Of a DNA stretch of 64,000 nucleotides, positions 50,724-62,296 are shown one piece after another (position 1 is the first letter of the stretch; every line of letters starts with the position of its first letter). The stretch spans positions 434,001 to 498,000 of the forward strand of contig JAQSEB010000200.1 of the NCBI GenBank assembly GCA_030063045.1, read 5' to 3'. The stretch is from Pratylenchus scribneri. Its lineage: Eukaryota > Nematoda > Chromadorea > Rhabditida > Pratylenchidae. The position numbers and the translations under genes are program-made. Under the pieces are notes generated by a model. The model was not told the origin of the DNA and searched no databases. It saw only the letters and a list, made by a program, of their open reading frames with translations.

Positions 50724-53700
50724 TTGGATTGAAGGAATTGGTTGAAAAGTCTGGAAAGATTAAAGAAGACTTTTTTGGAGTTTTTGGTAACAAAATGAGC
50801 GCGGAGATGGGCTGGCGGAAGAACAACAAAAAGGACTGAAAAAAGTGTTGAAGACAATGTCCATTCTGGAGGAAGGACGTCCAAAATTATTGTCACCGCC
50901 TTTTTGAATGAATCGGGAGAGGCGGAAAGGATGGATGGATTCATTCATTTGGGCCAAGCCAACTTCATTATTCCCTCCTCAGTCAGCATTCTTCCCTTTA
51001 AAAGTCATCAATTCCAAAGCAGCAAACAAAAAACATTGGCGGAAATACACACAAAGGCGACTTTGGAGGCTGTCATCATAAGCCGGCGGGTTTCATCAGC
51101 CTTTTCAAGTGCGCGAATGGATGGAATGGACATTGGACACAACGCCGGCCAGCAGCCGATCTCTGCTGTCCACTGACTGGATGGAGGGATGGACACTGAT
51201 GACTACCCTTCCCTCTCCCATATTCCCCTTCATGCCCATCCTCCTTTACAGTTTTTGGCCCTTTTCCTTTACTCCCCCAAATTCCCTTGTCTTCAACAAT
51301 TTTGGCCAACTCTTTGAAATTTGATCATCGCCGTCCCAAAACGGCCATGTGCCATCGCATCGATCCTGAATGTGAAAGGGAGGAAGACTGGAATGGATGG
51401 ACCAGAATTTTCTTTAAAAAACACAATTATACATTTTTGAAAATGCAGCATGAAGAAGAAAAATGAATTGGAACAAATTGGATTATTATTAAATATATTT
51501 ATATTATTATATAATATTAAAAATTTTGAATTTCATTAGACTTTTCAACTTGGCAACACCCAAACAATTTTTCGAAATCATTTTTCTTAAACTGGTAGCA
51601 AATAGCCACTTTGAATAGATTCAATAAAATCATAAAGCGATGAAATTTTCAATTCATTCCCTCATCAGCAATTTAAGCGAAAGGATGTGTGATAGGTCCT
51701 GAGGACATGTTATGAGGAGCAAATTTATGGTCATCGCAAAATGAATTACGGTAATAAAAAAAGAACAATTTATTTATTGGACGAATGAGTGTGACAATAT
51801 TCAGTACTCAAAACTAATTTGAACATTTTACTTATTAGCCCAAAATTATGATACAAAATGGAAATATATTTTTCCAATGGCTAATATTCCATTTGAATTA
51901 ATTTTCCGTTTTCAATTGATTTTATCCAAATTTTGTTAGGCTCACACACTTTTTGCCACAACCGGCTGCTGCTGAATGGATGCCGTCGTTCGTATATTTA
52001 TTCTTCTTTGGATGGACCAGCTGCTGGCCAAATGAGAGGTTCGTGCCTAATTGAGGCATTGAGCCGACCAAGGTTAGAAGAATTGGCAAAATGGGCAAAG
52101 GCCAATTCATTCACCAATGCTTTCGCCCTCCTCCGGCAATTTCTTTTTGCTTTTACCTTCCTTCCTTTCATTCTGTCATTGCTATATTTATTTATTATAT
52201 TTTTCTGCTATATTCACCTATTATTAATTGATGAATTATGATTCATTGGAATTTATTTTATCAAAATATATTTGAATAATTTTGTCAATTGTTATTCAAT
52301 TTTAATAATTTATTTCCAACTTTTAACCAATTAATTAATCAAATAAAATATTATTAAAAATAAACAATGTTTTATTCTCAATTTTATCCAATCATTTTGC
52401 TGCTGTGGCCATTCTCCCAAAACCATTGGGTTTCATCCACCATTTTTCTCATATTTTCCCTCCATTCCCTTTCCCATTTCCCCATCCCATTGCCCGCCTT
52501 TCTCTTTCCCCTCTCCACATTTTCCATTCCTCTTTTCTGGCCATAGCCTTGGCCAATCGATAAGCCCATTCAGGGCCAGGCAAAATCCTTTTCATGGCCG
52601 GCAATGTGGGCCAAAGCCCAGAAAGGGGCCAATGTACATCCGCCGCATCCATTCCAGCAGCGGACCAAGAGCCAGTCAGTCAGTCCCTCAAATGGCCATG
52701 AAGATGGCGGCGGCCATTGTGCGGCCTGGCCCTTCCTTCCCAAGAATGGATGAATGCCAGGAAAGAGGATATCCCCCCATTCCATTTGAAGAATATATTC
52801 TTTTTCCATTTCTGTGCAAAATTATTGCCTTTTACTGGGCCTTTCCCTTTAATATTTTTTCCCTTTTATTTGGCCATAATTTTGCACAATTTTGACAATT
52901 TCCCACTGATCATCCAACAAAAACAATCCAAAAAGCCAAATTTTGCCATTCAAATTTTGTCTAGACTAAATCCACATTTTCCTTCATTTTCCATCAAATC
53001 TGCCCATCCATTTTGGCCTCCCGCTGTCCTCCTCCAAACAAAAACCGTCAAAAAGGTCTGTTCCTCGCCAATTGGCTCCTTTCCTTCCCACCCACCAAAA
53101 AAAGCGGCCATTCCGTCATTTCCGTCAAAATCGGCCATCCATGTCCCCAAATGCTCCATTGCTTATTGGGGGGGGGGGGTGGCATAGCCAATAGTTGTTT
53201 AGGGCTAATGGCTGCGATTGTTGCTGACGCCAAAAAACCAGCCGGCCGACCACCGGCACGCACTTTTGCCTGGCCATATCCATTTCATCCACTCCACCCC
53301 CCCCCCCCCCCCCCCATATTCCCATTTCCACCTTTTGTTATTTATGAAGCAAAAATAGGCAGAAAATATTCGACAAAATTAGCAAAGCCCTCTCCCTCCC
53401 CCCATAGCTTAACTTAATATTTTTCGCGCTTTGTTCCAAACATTTGCCTTTTTTTGCCCATTTCTCTAAATGAATTTTACCTCTTTTTTCCATTATTTTT
53501 GCCCCCAAAAATATTCCATCCATTTTGAGTTTTGGCATCTCCTCTTTTTGTGCATTGCCCGAAACCCAGACACATTCATTCATTCTTTCGCCCGTCAATG
53601 GCATCGCCTCCTCTCCCTGGGGACACTTTTGGGCCACTTTGGCCGAATATGGAGGGAATGGTTATTTGCTAAAGGGGCGACGGCATTGGCGGCAAATTCC

Positions 53701-53937
53701 AATGGAAAAAAGGGGATTTTCTGTACCCCATTCTCCTCCTTTTCCTCTTCGCAATCCATCCTCAATTCTGTGCCGTACCCCACCCAATTCGAAAAAAACC
53801 CCCAAAAAATTGCAGAAAAGTGCAAAAAAAATATTGTTTTTGTCCATCAATTTCATTCATTCATTCATTCCCAATTCCTCCTTTTTTCGGCAAATGCCAA
53901 TAAACCAACCAAAAAAACCATCAAATTTTGAATAAAA
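50724..53937. other. 3.2 kb without a supported gene
   Basis: Several short frames were examined: plus 51933-52241 (hydrophobic C-terminus) and minus 52110-51922 (signal-like start MNWPLPILPILLTLVGSMPQ). Also minus 52809-52384 in overlapping frames (PGPEWAYRLAKAMARKEEWK). None could be spliced or matched to a family. Homopolymer runs G12 (53168-53179) and C19 (53297-53315) lie here. It is upstream of egl-10. Confidence 0.4.
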
Positions 53938-56900
53938 ATGAGGGCCACTGGAATTTCGGGCGGCGGTGCCAACACATTTTTGGATGAAAAACAACAACAA
54001 CATCCAAATTTGATTGTTTACAGGAAAATGGAAAAATTAATCAAGTAATTGAGAGGAAATAGGCCAATACAATGCATTTTTCCCTTCAGCCAAATGTTGA
54101 GTGCCGAAGAAGGTGTCCCAATCAAAACGGTGAAAAGTTTCCTCTCAAAGTCAGTTTAATTCCATTTCCCTCCCAAATGAATTAATTCTCAAAAAAGGAT
54201 TCCCTCTGTATTCACCGGACAAGATTTGGTGAATTGGCTTTTGCAGGTTGTGGTCCATGGCCTCTCTTTTTATTCCTCCTCCCAATTTTGAATTAGAATG
54301 TGGACATTGTTGATTTGGGCGATGCCCTCCATTTGGCCCATTTGTTGGCATCGAATGGATATGTTTTCCAAATTGATGACCACATTTTGACCGTAAAAAA
54401 TGATGGGACTTATTATCGTTTCCAGACACCATATTTTTGGCCCTCAAATTGTTGGGAACCCGAAAATACGGAATATGGTTTGGGAAATGGACAAATTTGG
54501 GGTAAAAATGGAAATTCAGCGGTTTATTTGTGCAAGAGAACAATGCAAAACAAAGCACATTTGGAATTGGAGGATTTTGAGGCAGAAAATTTGGCAAAAT
54601 TACAAAAAATGTTCAGCCGAAAATGGGAATTCGTTTTTATGCAAGCCGAGGCCCAATATAAGTAAGAATGAAATGGTCAATAATGATAATTAAATACTGA
54701 TGAAGGGTGGACAAAAAGAGGGACCGAATGGAACGGCAAATTTTGGACAGCCAGGAAAGGGCATTTTGGGATTTGCATCGGCCAGTGCCCGGTTGTGTGA
54801 ACACAACAGAGGTTGTGGATAATTTTATTTTGATTCAATTGAATTCCAAATGAAGGTGGATTTCCGGAAATTGAGTCGTTCTGGCCGTCCAAAATACAGT
54901 GCCTCAACCGCCCTTTTGGCCCATGCCGAGGGGAATGGCCATTCGGAGGCAATTGGCCAATGGAATTGCCAAACCAACAATAATAATAATAATAATAATG
55001 GGGCCAGTGGATCTTCTTCCTCTTCCACATTGAATACACCCGGAACAAGTTATTCAATCAGGTCAAAATTAAAATGCCACTTCATCTATTTACCCTATTT
55101 CCGCATTTAGACCCGGCCGAAGGCGGCACACTCAATTGAAGGATTCATTGAAAATGGAGGCAAAAAGAGGGGAATGAATTATTATTCAAATGCCCATTAA
55201 TTTCAGATTGTAGAATTGCAGGGAAGATTGGCAAAAAATGTACTAAAAACATCCAAAGTCATTGAAAATTACCTTCAATACCATGAACATAGGTGGGAGG
55301 AAGGAAAAGGGAATATATTTTGAATTCATTCCAATTATTTTAATATTTTTAGAATGCTTTTTGATGCATTTTTGGTCCAATTGGGCTCGGCGACTGATCC
55401 TTTTCAGGGTCAACCGAATCCATGGATTTCAGATACAGTAGACTTTTGGCAACATGATAAAATGTATTTTTGTAAATTGAACAAATGAATTCAATTCCAT
55501 TTTTCAGCACTGGGGATATTTCCACAAGGAGACTGAAACTTTGGGAGGAATCATTTGAAGAATTATTATTGGACCCAATTGGGAGGGATACACTGCAGAA
55601 ATTTTTGGACAAAGAATATTCGGGCGAGAATTTGCGTTTTTGGATGGAGGTAATTGCTTGCCAAAAATGGATCACAATTTGGTGTCATTATAATATATTT
55701 AAAGGTACAAAGATTACGAAAATGCAGTTGCCGAATGGTTCCCGTCCTTGTGACCGAAATTTATAATGAATTCATCGATGCGAATGCCCAATCGCCGGTG
55801 AATATTGACTGCAAAGTTATGGATATCACCGAGGAAAACCTCAAAAATAATCCAAATCGATGGTCATTCGATGAAGCAGCCGACCATATTTATTGCCTAA
55901 TGAAAAATGACAGTTATCAACGATTTTTGCGATCCGAATTGTACCGTGATTTGGTGAACATTTCCAAAAAGAAGGTAAACGAGGGCACTATCACCTTTGG
56001 GGAATGTTTTGCACAAAGCACAATTTTAAATTCATTCCCCCATTATGGGATTTTTGGCTTGGGTTTTTGCTTTGGCTGGGTATTAAATTAAAATTGCTTA
56101 TTAGCTTAATTTTGGTTTTTCTTTCCACCAAAAATATATTCATTCCTCCTTCCATTCAATTCATCCATTCTTTTGGCTCCATTCTAGAGTTCCTTGTCGG
56201 CATTGATTTCGCGCAAAACTTCCCGTAAAGTGCCAACCTCCACCCGAATTATTCTTCCATCTCGGCCCAATCTTTCGTGTGCCTCCACTTCATCCTCTGG
56301 CCAACCTTATCCATTTTCTTCATTAAATTCGGCCAACAATGAACTTCGCGGAAGTGGAGCCCAACAATCCGGCGGTGGTGGTGGTGGCTCTAGGTCCGGA
56401 TCATTCATTGGCGTAGAACAGAGGGAGAAGAAAGGAATGGTTGGCGGACAACAGCAGCCAAATTCATTCGATTCATCAACACTTATTTCTGCCGGAACTT
56501 TGAGAAGGGATTCTAATTGTTCTTCGCCCGGCACCAATCCCCCATTGGGCATTGTTGGGGCAATTGGTGGTGGCACACGGAGTTCATCACCGTCATCCGC
56601 TCAACGCACAAAAGGAAGCGTAAAAGGCAGTGAAAAATGAATGCGAGTGAATGAATTCAGCCTCGGGCAAAATCAAATGGAAAGTGAGGTGCGTTCTTTG
56701 CTTCTGATCTTCTGAATTTACTGTTTTTGTTGCCATTTTACAAAGCTTTGCCCTTATTTTTCGCTCCTCTCCCTTACAATAAATCCCTCCATATTCCATA
56801 TTAATTCCTCCTTTTTCAGGCACCGCCACTTCGTTTTGCTGCCCGCGAAATTGGTCGTCATTTGGCCACTGCCGGCGCATCGTTGGGCATTTCGAAGCAG

Positions 56901-57122
56901 CAACGAGAAATGGTGGCTTCAAATTCGCATCAACATTTGGAACAACAATCCTCCCCTCACGCCACATTTCACTTCTCAACAATGATGGGGACTAGTGGGG
57001 GACAACAACAACAAAGAATGGGAAAGAAAAGTTCATCGCCAAGTATTGGACTTCCTGTTGAAACAACATTGTCCCACAATACACAAACCGGCAGTCCCCT
57101 TTTGAGCACACATTCCGGATGA
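53938..57122 (+). CDS. egl-10: R7-type RGS protein, EGL-10 homologue
   Basis: Fourteen exons join in phase to 747 residues. Order: a DEP domain ([32 protein letters not shown]), the R7 helical extension ([32 protein letters not shown]), the G-gamma-like domain preceded by a Ser/Asn-rich insert with Asn8, and the RGS domain ([57 protein letters not shown]). EGL-10 with GPB-2 (Gbeta5) accelerates GTP hydrolysis by GOA-1/Go and so raises neurotransmission and egg-laying. After the RGS domain this protein continues for about 245 Ser/Gln/Gly-rich residues in two exons, longer than C. elegans EGL-10. The intron at 55160-55206 is GC-AG (GAG|GCAAAA) and its position is fixed by the conserved KME|IVELQ junction. 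Confidence 0.94.
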
Positions 57123-57203
57123 ATAAAAGAATAATTTATGAATTAATTGTGACGAGAATTTTATTCAATCAAAGTAAATAAATAAATAAAATAAAAATAA
57201 ATA

Positions 57204-58611
57204 TTAGCAATTTTCTGCCACATATTTTGAAACAATTCCAAAAAGGATATCATCTTTCATTCTATTCCTCATTTTTTGCCATTTTCTATAACAAATTGGC
57301 AAAGTCCCATGTTTAAAGCATTTTGATATACATCTTTCGTGGCAAATTAAATTGAGTCTTTCGTATAATTGCAAATATGGCATTGCAATTTCCTGTCAAT
57401 TTCCGGACAATTTTATTCAATTCATTTTGTCCATTTCAATTTCATACCAATATATTTTTTCTATTAATTGCCCGAATAATTTGAGATGCTTCCGAATTTG
57501 GCGAAATATTTTTGAAAGATTGAAAAATCTAAAAAAATAGATAAATATAATTCTTTTGAATTTCTCACTTTTTGTTGACATTTCCAATGCAAATTCAAAT
57601 CCATGTGCGTTAATTTGTGGAATATTTTGAATGTTTCAGAATGCAAATTGCAAAGAATAAAATGCTAAAAATATGGGAATTATTTGAAGGAATTGATTTT
57701 TTACTTTAGTTTCTGTATTGACTGCGTGTTCATAATGATGCCGTGGCCCATAAAGAATAATCGTCCCAAAACATTTATTAGACTTTTGTTGGCAAATCTA
57801 AATTATATTAATATAAAATAAAATAATAATATTTTTACTACCAGACAATATCCAAAATTGATTGCTTCCTCCTTCGATTGGAACATTTTAAATCCCAAAA
57901 ATGAATGATTAAATGCCGCATTGAGAAGATCTTGTGGGAAATTGAATGATATGGCAAAATTATTCAAAATAATTCGATTTTGTTGTTTCATTTGTTTATA
58001 AGCCAAATAATAAGGATGATTTGCTAAAAAATAAATATTTTATAAATAAATTTCATATTTTACAAACGATTGTAAATTGCATAGCGTTGTTCAATTTTGG
58101 GATCAAAAATTTTGATGAAATGGAAATTGATATATTTTGTCAAAAGTTCATATAATTGTCGCGGTTTCCAAATTAGAATCAACTAAACAAAATTTAAATA
58201 AAGGACTAATAAAACGAACTTGCTCTCTTGCGATCATTTTTATATGGGTACATTTTGCACAATTTTTGCTAGTTTTGCTGAATCGATGGAATGGATCACA
58301 ACTTTTTACTTTGCATTTTTCAAACAAAAATGATTTCTTCTTCCATTCAGCCAATCGACCGAATGATGTCTTTTTTTTTAAATCAAAATTATATTTTTTT
58401 AAAATTAGAATATACAAACCATTAAACTTTTTTCCAAAACCCTGCTGAATTCAATGACCTCCTCCACTGAATCTTCATTAGAAAATAGAATGTTCTTGAT
58501 ATTAACTTCTTCATTTTTTGTTGTTATTGAGACACTTGCCAAATCCATCAATTCATCCTCGTCTTCTTCAAATTCATCAGGAAATATTGCACTTTTGATT
58601 ATCGAAAACAT
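57204..58611 (-). CDS. Hypothetical 365 aa protein with paired cysteines
   Basis: Eight minus-strand exons (58611-58420, 58369-58220, 58182-58068, 58023-57842, 57797-57705, 57664-57569, 57528-57448, 57392-57204) join in phase to 365 residues ending at TAA 57204-57206. The N-terminus is acidic (FPDEFEEDEDELMDLA). Cysteine pairs follow that could bind zinc: KCKVKSCDPFHRF...NCAKC, YCLICQQ, and CHERCISKC...C near the end. Between them are helical, aromatic-rich segments (RQLYELLTKYINFHFIKIF, PNHPYYLAYKQMKQQNR, TIILYGPRHHYEHAV). No signal peptide or membrane helix. I do not recognise the family; a Zn-binding or divergent USP-like fold is only a guess. It is tail-to-tail with egl-10. Confidence 0.65.
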
Positions 58612-58662
58612 CAAATAATAATTAAATCTAAAATTGTAATAAATGTGTTTTATTAAAACTTT

Positions 58663-59025
58663 TCAATCAAACCATGTTTTTCTTAATTTAACGTTCAAAA
58701 ATTTATCTTTTGAACTAGTTTTAAGGGTTTTCCAACATGCTAAATCCGAAAATATAATTGGTTTTGGTTTTTGGCTTAATCCCATCATCCCGCCGGTTCC
58801 GGTAATAAATAAAAAAATAACGGAAAAGGAAAACCGGTTTGGATAAAATGTCCTAAAAAAATAAAATATCTTTTTTTGGTTTCCCAGTTTCCCTTTCGCT
58901 TTTCCCCTTTCGCATCGCATTTCGGATTTCGCTCGGTTAGTTTTGGTTGTGAAATTGTGAATAAAACGCCCAAGCAAGAGCAATCCAATCACGAAAAAAA
59001 TTAATAACTCAATACACACATCCAT
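58663..59025 (-). CDS. Possible small membrane protein, 120 aa
   Basis: A single open frame of 120 codons beginning with a strong membrane helix (CIELLIFFVIGLLLLGRFIH), then a basic stretch (RCERGKAKGKLGNQKK) and a second hydrophobic patch. It lies between the 5' ends of the unknown 365 aa gene and csa-1. An intron could interrupt it (TTTTTTTAG near the middle), so the C-terminal part is uncertain. No family was recognised. Confidence 0.35.
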   Translation of the reverse strand: MDVCIELLIFFVIGLLLLGRFIHNFTTKTNRAKSEMRCERGKAKGKLGNQKKIFYFFRTFYPNRFSFSVIFLFITGTGGMMGLSQKPKPIIFSDLACWKTLKTSSKDKFLNVKLRKTWFD

Positions 59026-59053
59026 CCAGCAATTTTATGCCATTGGTGATGAA

Positions 59054-60632
59054 ATGAAATTATACAAATATTTCCGCAACAGAGAAATGTATTTATTTTC
59101 ATTTTATATAAATAAATCTGATTTTTAGAGATCCAATTTGTTCGAATTCATTCAAATTAAAGCTTATTGATGAGCGGATAAATTCATTAGAAGCAAGTTG
59201 GCGACATGCAATTCCACTCAATGGAAGTACAAACGCAGGAACATCCGCAATGGCATTTGATAATGCAGAAAATAGATTGTATTTAATTAAATTATTTAGC
59301 AAATATTTACTTTTATATTAATTTAAAGCTTGCTGTGTGGAAATTCAAAGGGCGATGTTACAATAGTTGATTTCCATTCAAGCACAAATTACAATTCATC
59401 AATGGAAACATATCCACAAAATCATCGAGTAATACCCACCAGATCTTCACATCAATTCATGGTGAATGGATGCGAATGGTATCCGGTTGATAGTTCAATT
59501 TTTCTGACAAGTGGAATGGTTAAAACATTGAAAGTAAGATTACCAATTAATTAAGAGTAAAAAGTATTGAATAATTTAGATTTGGGACGCAACACAATTA
59601 ATTCCAATTGAAGAATTTAAATTTTTGCAACCAATTTCCAATTTTAATTGGATGGTTTCCAACGTAAATTCATCATCTTTGATTGCTTTGGCCATTTCTT
59701 CTTCAAATGTTTTGATGGTTGATCCAAGGTTTGAATTTATCCAAAATATTTCAAATTTATTTTATGGATTAGAACGGGTAATTCGGCTCATCAAATTCGA
59801 GCACAAAATCAACGAATTTGGAGTGTTCGTTGGATTCCTTCTGCTAATTACATTCTGGCAACGGGAAGTGACCAAGGATTTATCACACTTTGGGACATTA
59901 GGTCAATTTTTTGCTGAATATATTAAATAATAAAAATTATATTAAGAAGTGGAAAAAGTGAACTGAAGAAAATTAGAAGCCCAGGTGGAATTGAAGCATT
60001 GAATTGCACAAATAATAGAAAAAGAACACATTCAAATACAAATTTGGCGCATACTAATCGAATAAATTGTTTACAATCATCAAATGATGGTCGGTTTTTG
60101 ATTTCATTGACCCATGATCGGAATATTTCATTATGGGATGCAAAAACACTCAAATTATTGTGCTGGATGAAGGTTGGTTAATTTATTTACATTCATTTAT
60201 TATTTTAAATATTTCATTTTTAGATTCAAGAAGAAAATTCAATCTCAACAATTCCAACAAAATTTGAAATTTGTGATGAAGGACGCTCACTTTGGGCATT
60301 CGTCCCATTGGGAAATAAAGTGGCAATTGTGAATTTCAAATATCCATTTATGAATGATGGAAAACAAATAATGAATTGTGGGAATAATATTCGGCAACTT
60401 CATGGACATTTCCAAAATGTAATTTCGTGTGCCTATCGCAAAAATCATCAACAAGTAAATTAATTTTAATTAAATTAATTAATTAATTTAAATAAAATTA
60501 AAGTTGATTAGTTCATCCACAGATCGATTCAATTTGATTTGGGCACCAAAAATGGATGAATTACAATTTGATATGGCCGCACAAAACATCCAACAATTGC
60601 ATGAGGATGCATTCAGCGATGATGAGAATTGA
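59054..60632 (+). CDS. csa-1: CSA/ERCC8 homologue, WD40 repair protein
   Basis: Eight exons (59054-59088, 59129-59278, 59329-59533, 59580-59728, 59773-59901, 59947-60172, 60224-60454, 60504-60632) join in phase to 417 residues (human ERCC8 has 396). WD repeats follow the CSA order: LLCGNSKGDVTIVDF, VNGCEWYPVDSSIFLTSG with KTLKIWDATQL, YILATGSDQGFITLWDIR, HTNRINCLQSSNDGRFLISL with NISLWDAKT, an insert FEICDEGRSLWAFVPLGNKV, RQLHGHFQNVISCAYR, and a C-terminal EDAFSDDEN like human EDAWSSSDEE. CSA is the substrate receptor of a CUL4-DDB1 ubiquitin ligase in transcription-coupled repair with CSB. Confidence 0.87.
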
Positions 60633-61128
60633 GGTGTATTTAGCCTAGTGGGTTAAGCAATGGGATTAAAATTGATAAAAAGTTCAAAACAAAAGCGCAA
60701 TGATGAATTTTTATTAAGGGACGTAATGTTGATTAAATATGAGAAAAAACAATAATAAAATCTGCTGATGAGCGCAAAATTAAGAAAAAAAATTTTAAAA
60801 AATTTTTAATTTAATAAAATAAAAATATATATATTTTTATTACAGATCGAGGATGGCTGAATTTATCGATTTAATCGAATTGCCTTATTTTTGCATTTAT
60901 TTTGGAGATCTCAAACGCCTTAAAGAAGAAAAAAAAATAAAAATTATTACGGTTCAATAAATTATTATTTGCGATGAAAATTTTTGATAAAATATTTTTT
61001 ATTTGGATTATTATTATTAAATATAATTCATTTATTTTTTGAAAAATACAAATATTTATTATTTTATATCTTCATTTAATCAATTAATTTACAATTTAGT
61101 ATTTAATTAAAGAATATTGTGATTAAAA
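60633..61128. other. Very AT-rich intergenic
   Basis: It separates csa-1 and the fission gene on the plus strand. Poly-A/T and TATATATA near 60826. No gene seen. Confidence 0.5.
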
Positions 61129-61815
61129 ATGGATATTGCGACAGTTGTAAGTTTGCGGATTAATTTTATTAAAATTATTTTGATTAATTTTAAAAAGGTT
61201 GATGAATTCATTGATCCGGCCGATTTGGAAAGATTCCGCAAACAATACGAAGATCAATCTCGTCGAGGAGCACCAAATGCCACCGTTTCCTTCAATTACG
61301 CGCATTCATTGATCAAATCAACAAAGGAGGATGTCCGAACTGGGATTTATGTGTTGGAAGGTTATTTAATAAATAAATGCCAATATAAATTTGATATTTT
61401 TGAGGCCTTTTAAAACGATTCGATTCGGAAATGCCAAAACGAGACTATGTCTATTATTTGGCCATTGCTCACACTCGAATCAAGGTATAATTTAAATGAA
61501 TTAACAAATTATTATTAATTAATTAATAATATTATTTGAATTTTATTCTTCCAATTTATTCCATTTTCAATTTAAAGGAATATGACCGTGCACTTGAATA
61601 TATCAATTTGCTTTTGGATGCCGAAGGGGACAATCATCAGGCAATGGATTTGAAGGAATTGATCGAAGCTCGAATGAAGCGAGGTGAATAAATATTCATT
61701 AATTATTTAAATAATCAATTTAGATGGATTATTTGGAATGGCGGTGACTTTGGGATTCGGCGGTGTTGCTTTGTTGGGATTGGCTACTGCGGCATTGATG
61801 GCCAAGAAGAAATGA
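61129..61815 (+). CDS. Mitochondrial fission 1 protein (FIS1)
   Basis: Five exons (61129-61146, 61198-61360, 61405-61484, 61578-61683, 61724-61815) give 152 residues in phase, the usual FIS1 length. It has tetratricopeptide helices with SFNYAHSLIKSTKEDVRTGI, EMPKRDYVYYLAIAHTRIKE and YDRALEYINLLLDAEGDNHQ, then a C-terminal tail anchor (GLFGMAVTLGFGGVALLGLA) ending in KKK. It is anchored in the outer membranes of mitochondria and peroxisomes, where it recruits fission factors. C. elegans has fis-1 and fis-2; I cannot say which is orthologous. Confidence 0.95.
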
Positions 61816-62296
61816 ATTCGAATATTTTTGTGATGCCATTCCAAAGAAACAAACAAATTTATTGATTTATTGACTGATGGTAAATTAAAATCTGAGAAAC
61901 GGTTGATGTAATTTAACACTTTTCTTTTGCGCATAAATCTATAATATTTTAATTGATTTATAATTCTCAAAATTCTCAATGTATTCATCTCCAAAGAAAT
62001 TTGTGACCAAACAGTGAATCCATTCAAATAACCTTCTTAAAAGCCTTTGGGTAAACAAATTTTAAATATAATGGAAAGAAGTGGAAAATGTTAACAAATT
62101 TGAGTGAAAGCCCAGCAAATTCGTTGAAATGTTCTTCACTCTCGAAATTGAAAGTGAAAGGCCATTTTGCAATCCATTCCCACTCAAATTCGCAAACATT
62201 CCTTCTTATATTGTGGCCATCCATTGCTCCCAAAAAAAGATTTCCATTCATCCATATCCACATATTCCAAATAATACCAATTTAATATATCCAAAA
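61816..62296. other. Intergenic between FIS1 and PAP2 genes
   Basis: The short frames on both strands are not supported. It holds the FIS1 3' UTR and the upstream region of the next gene. Confidence 0.5.

Noticed and set aside
51933..52241. 102-codon plus ORF with hydrophobic end and opposing minus ORF with signal-like start
   Set aside because: Each is plausible on its own strand only; neither joins other exons nor matches a family.
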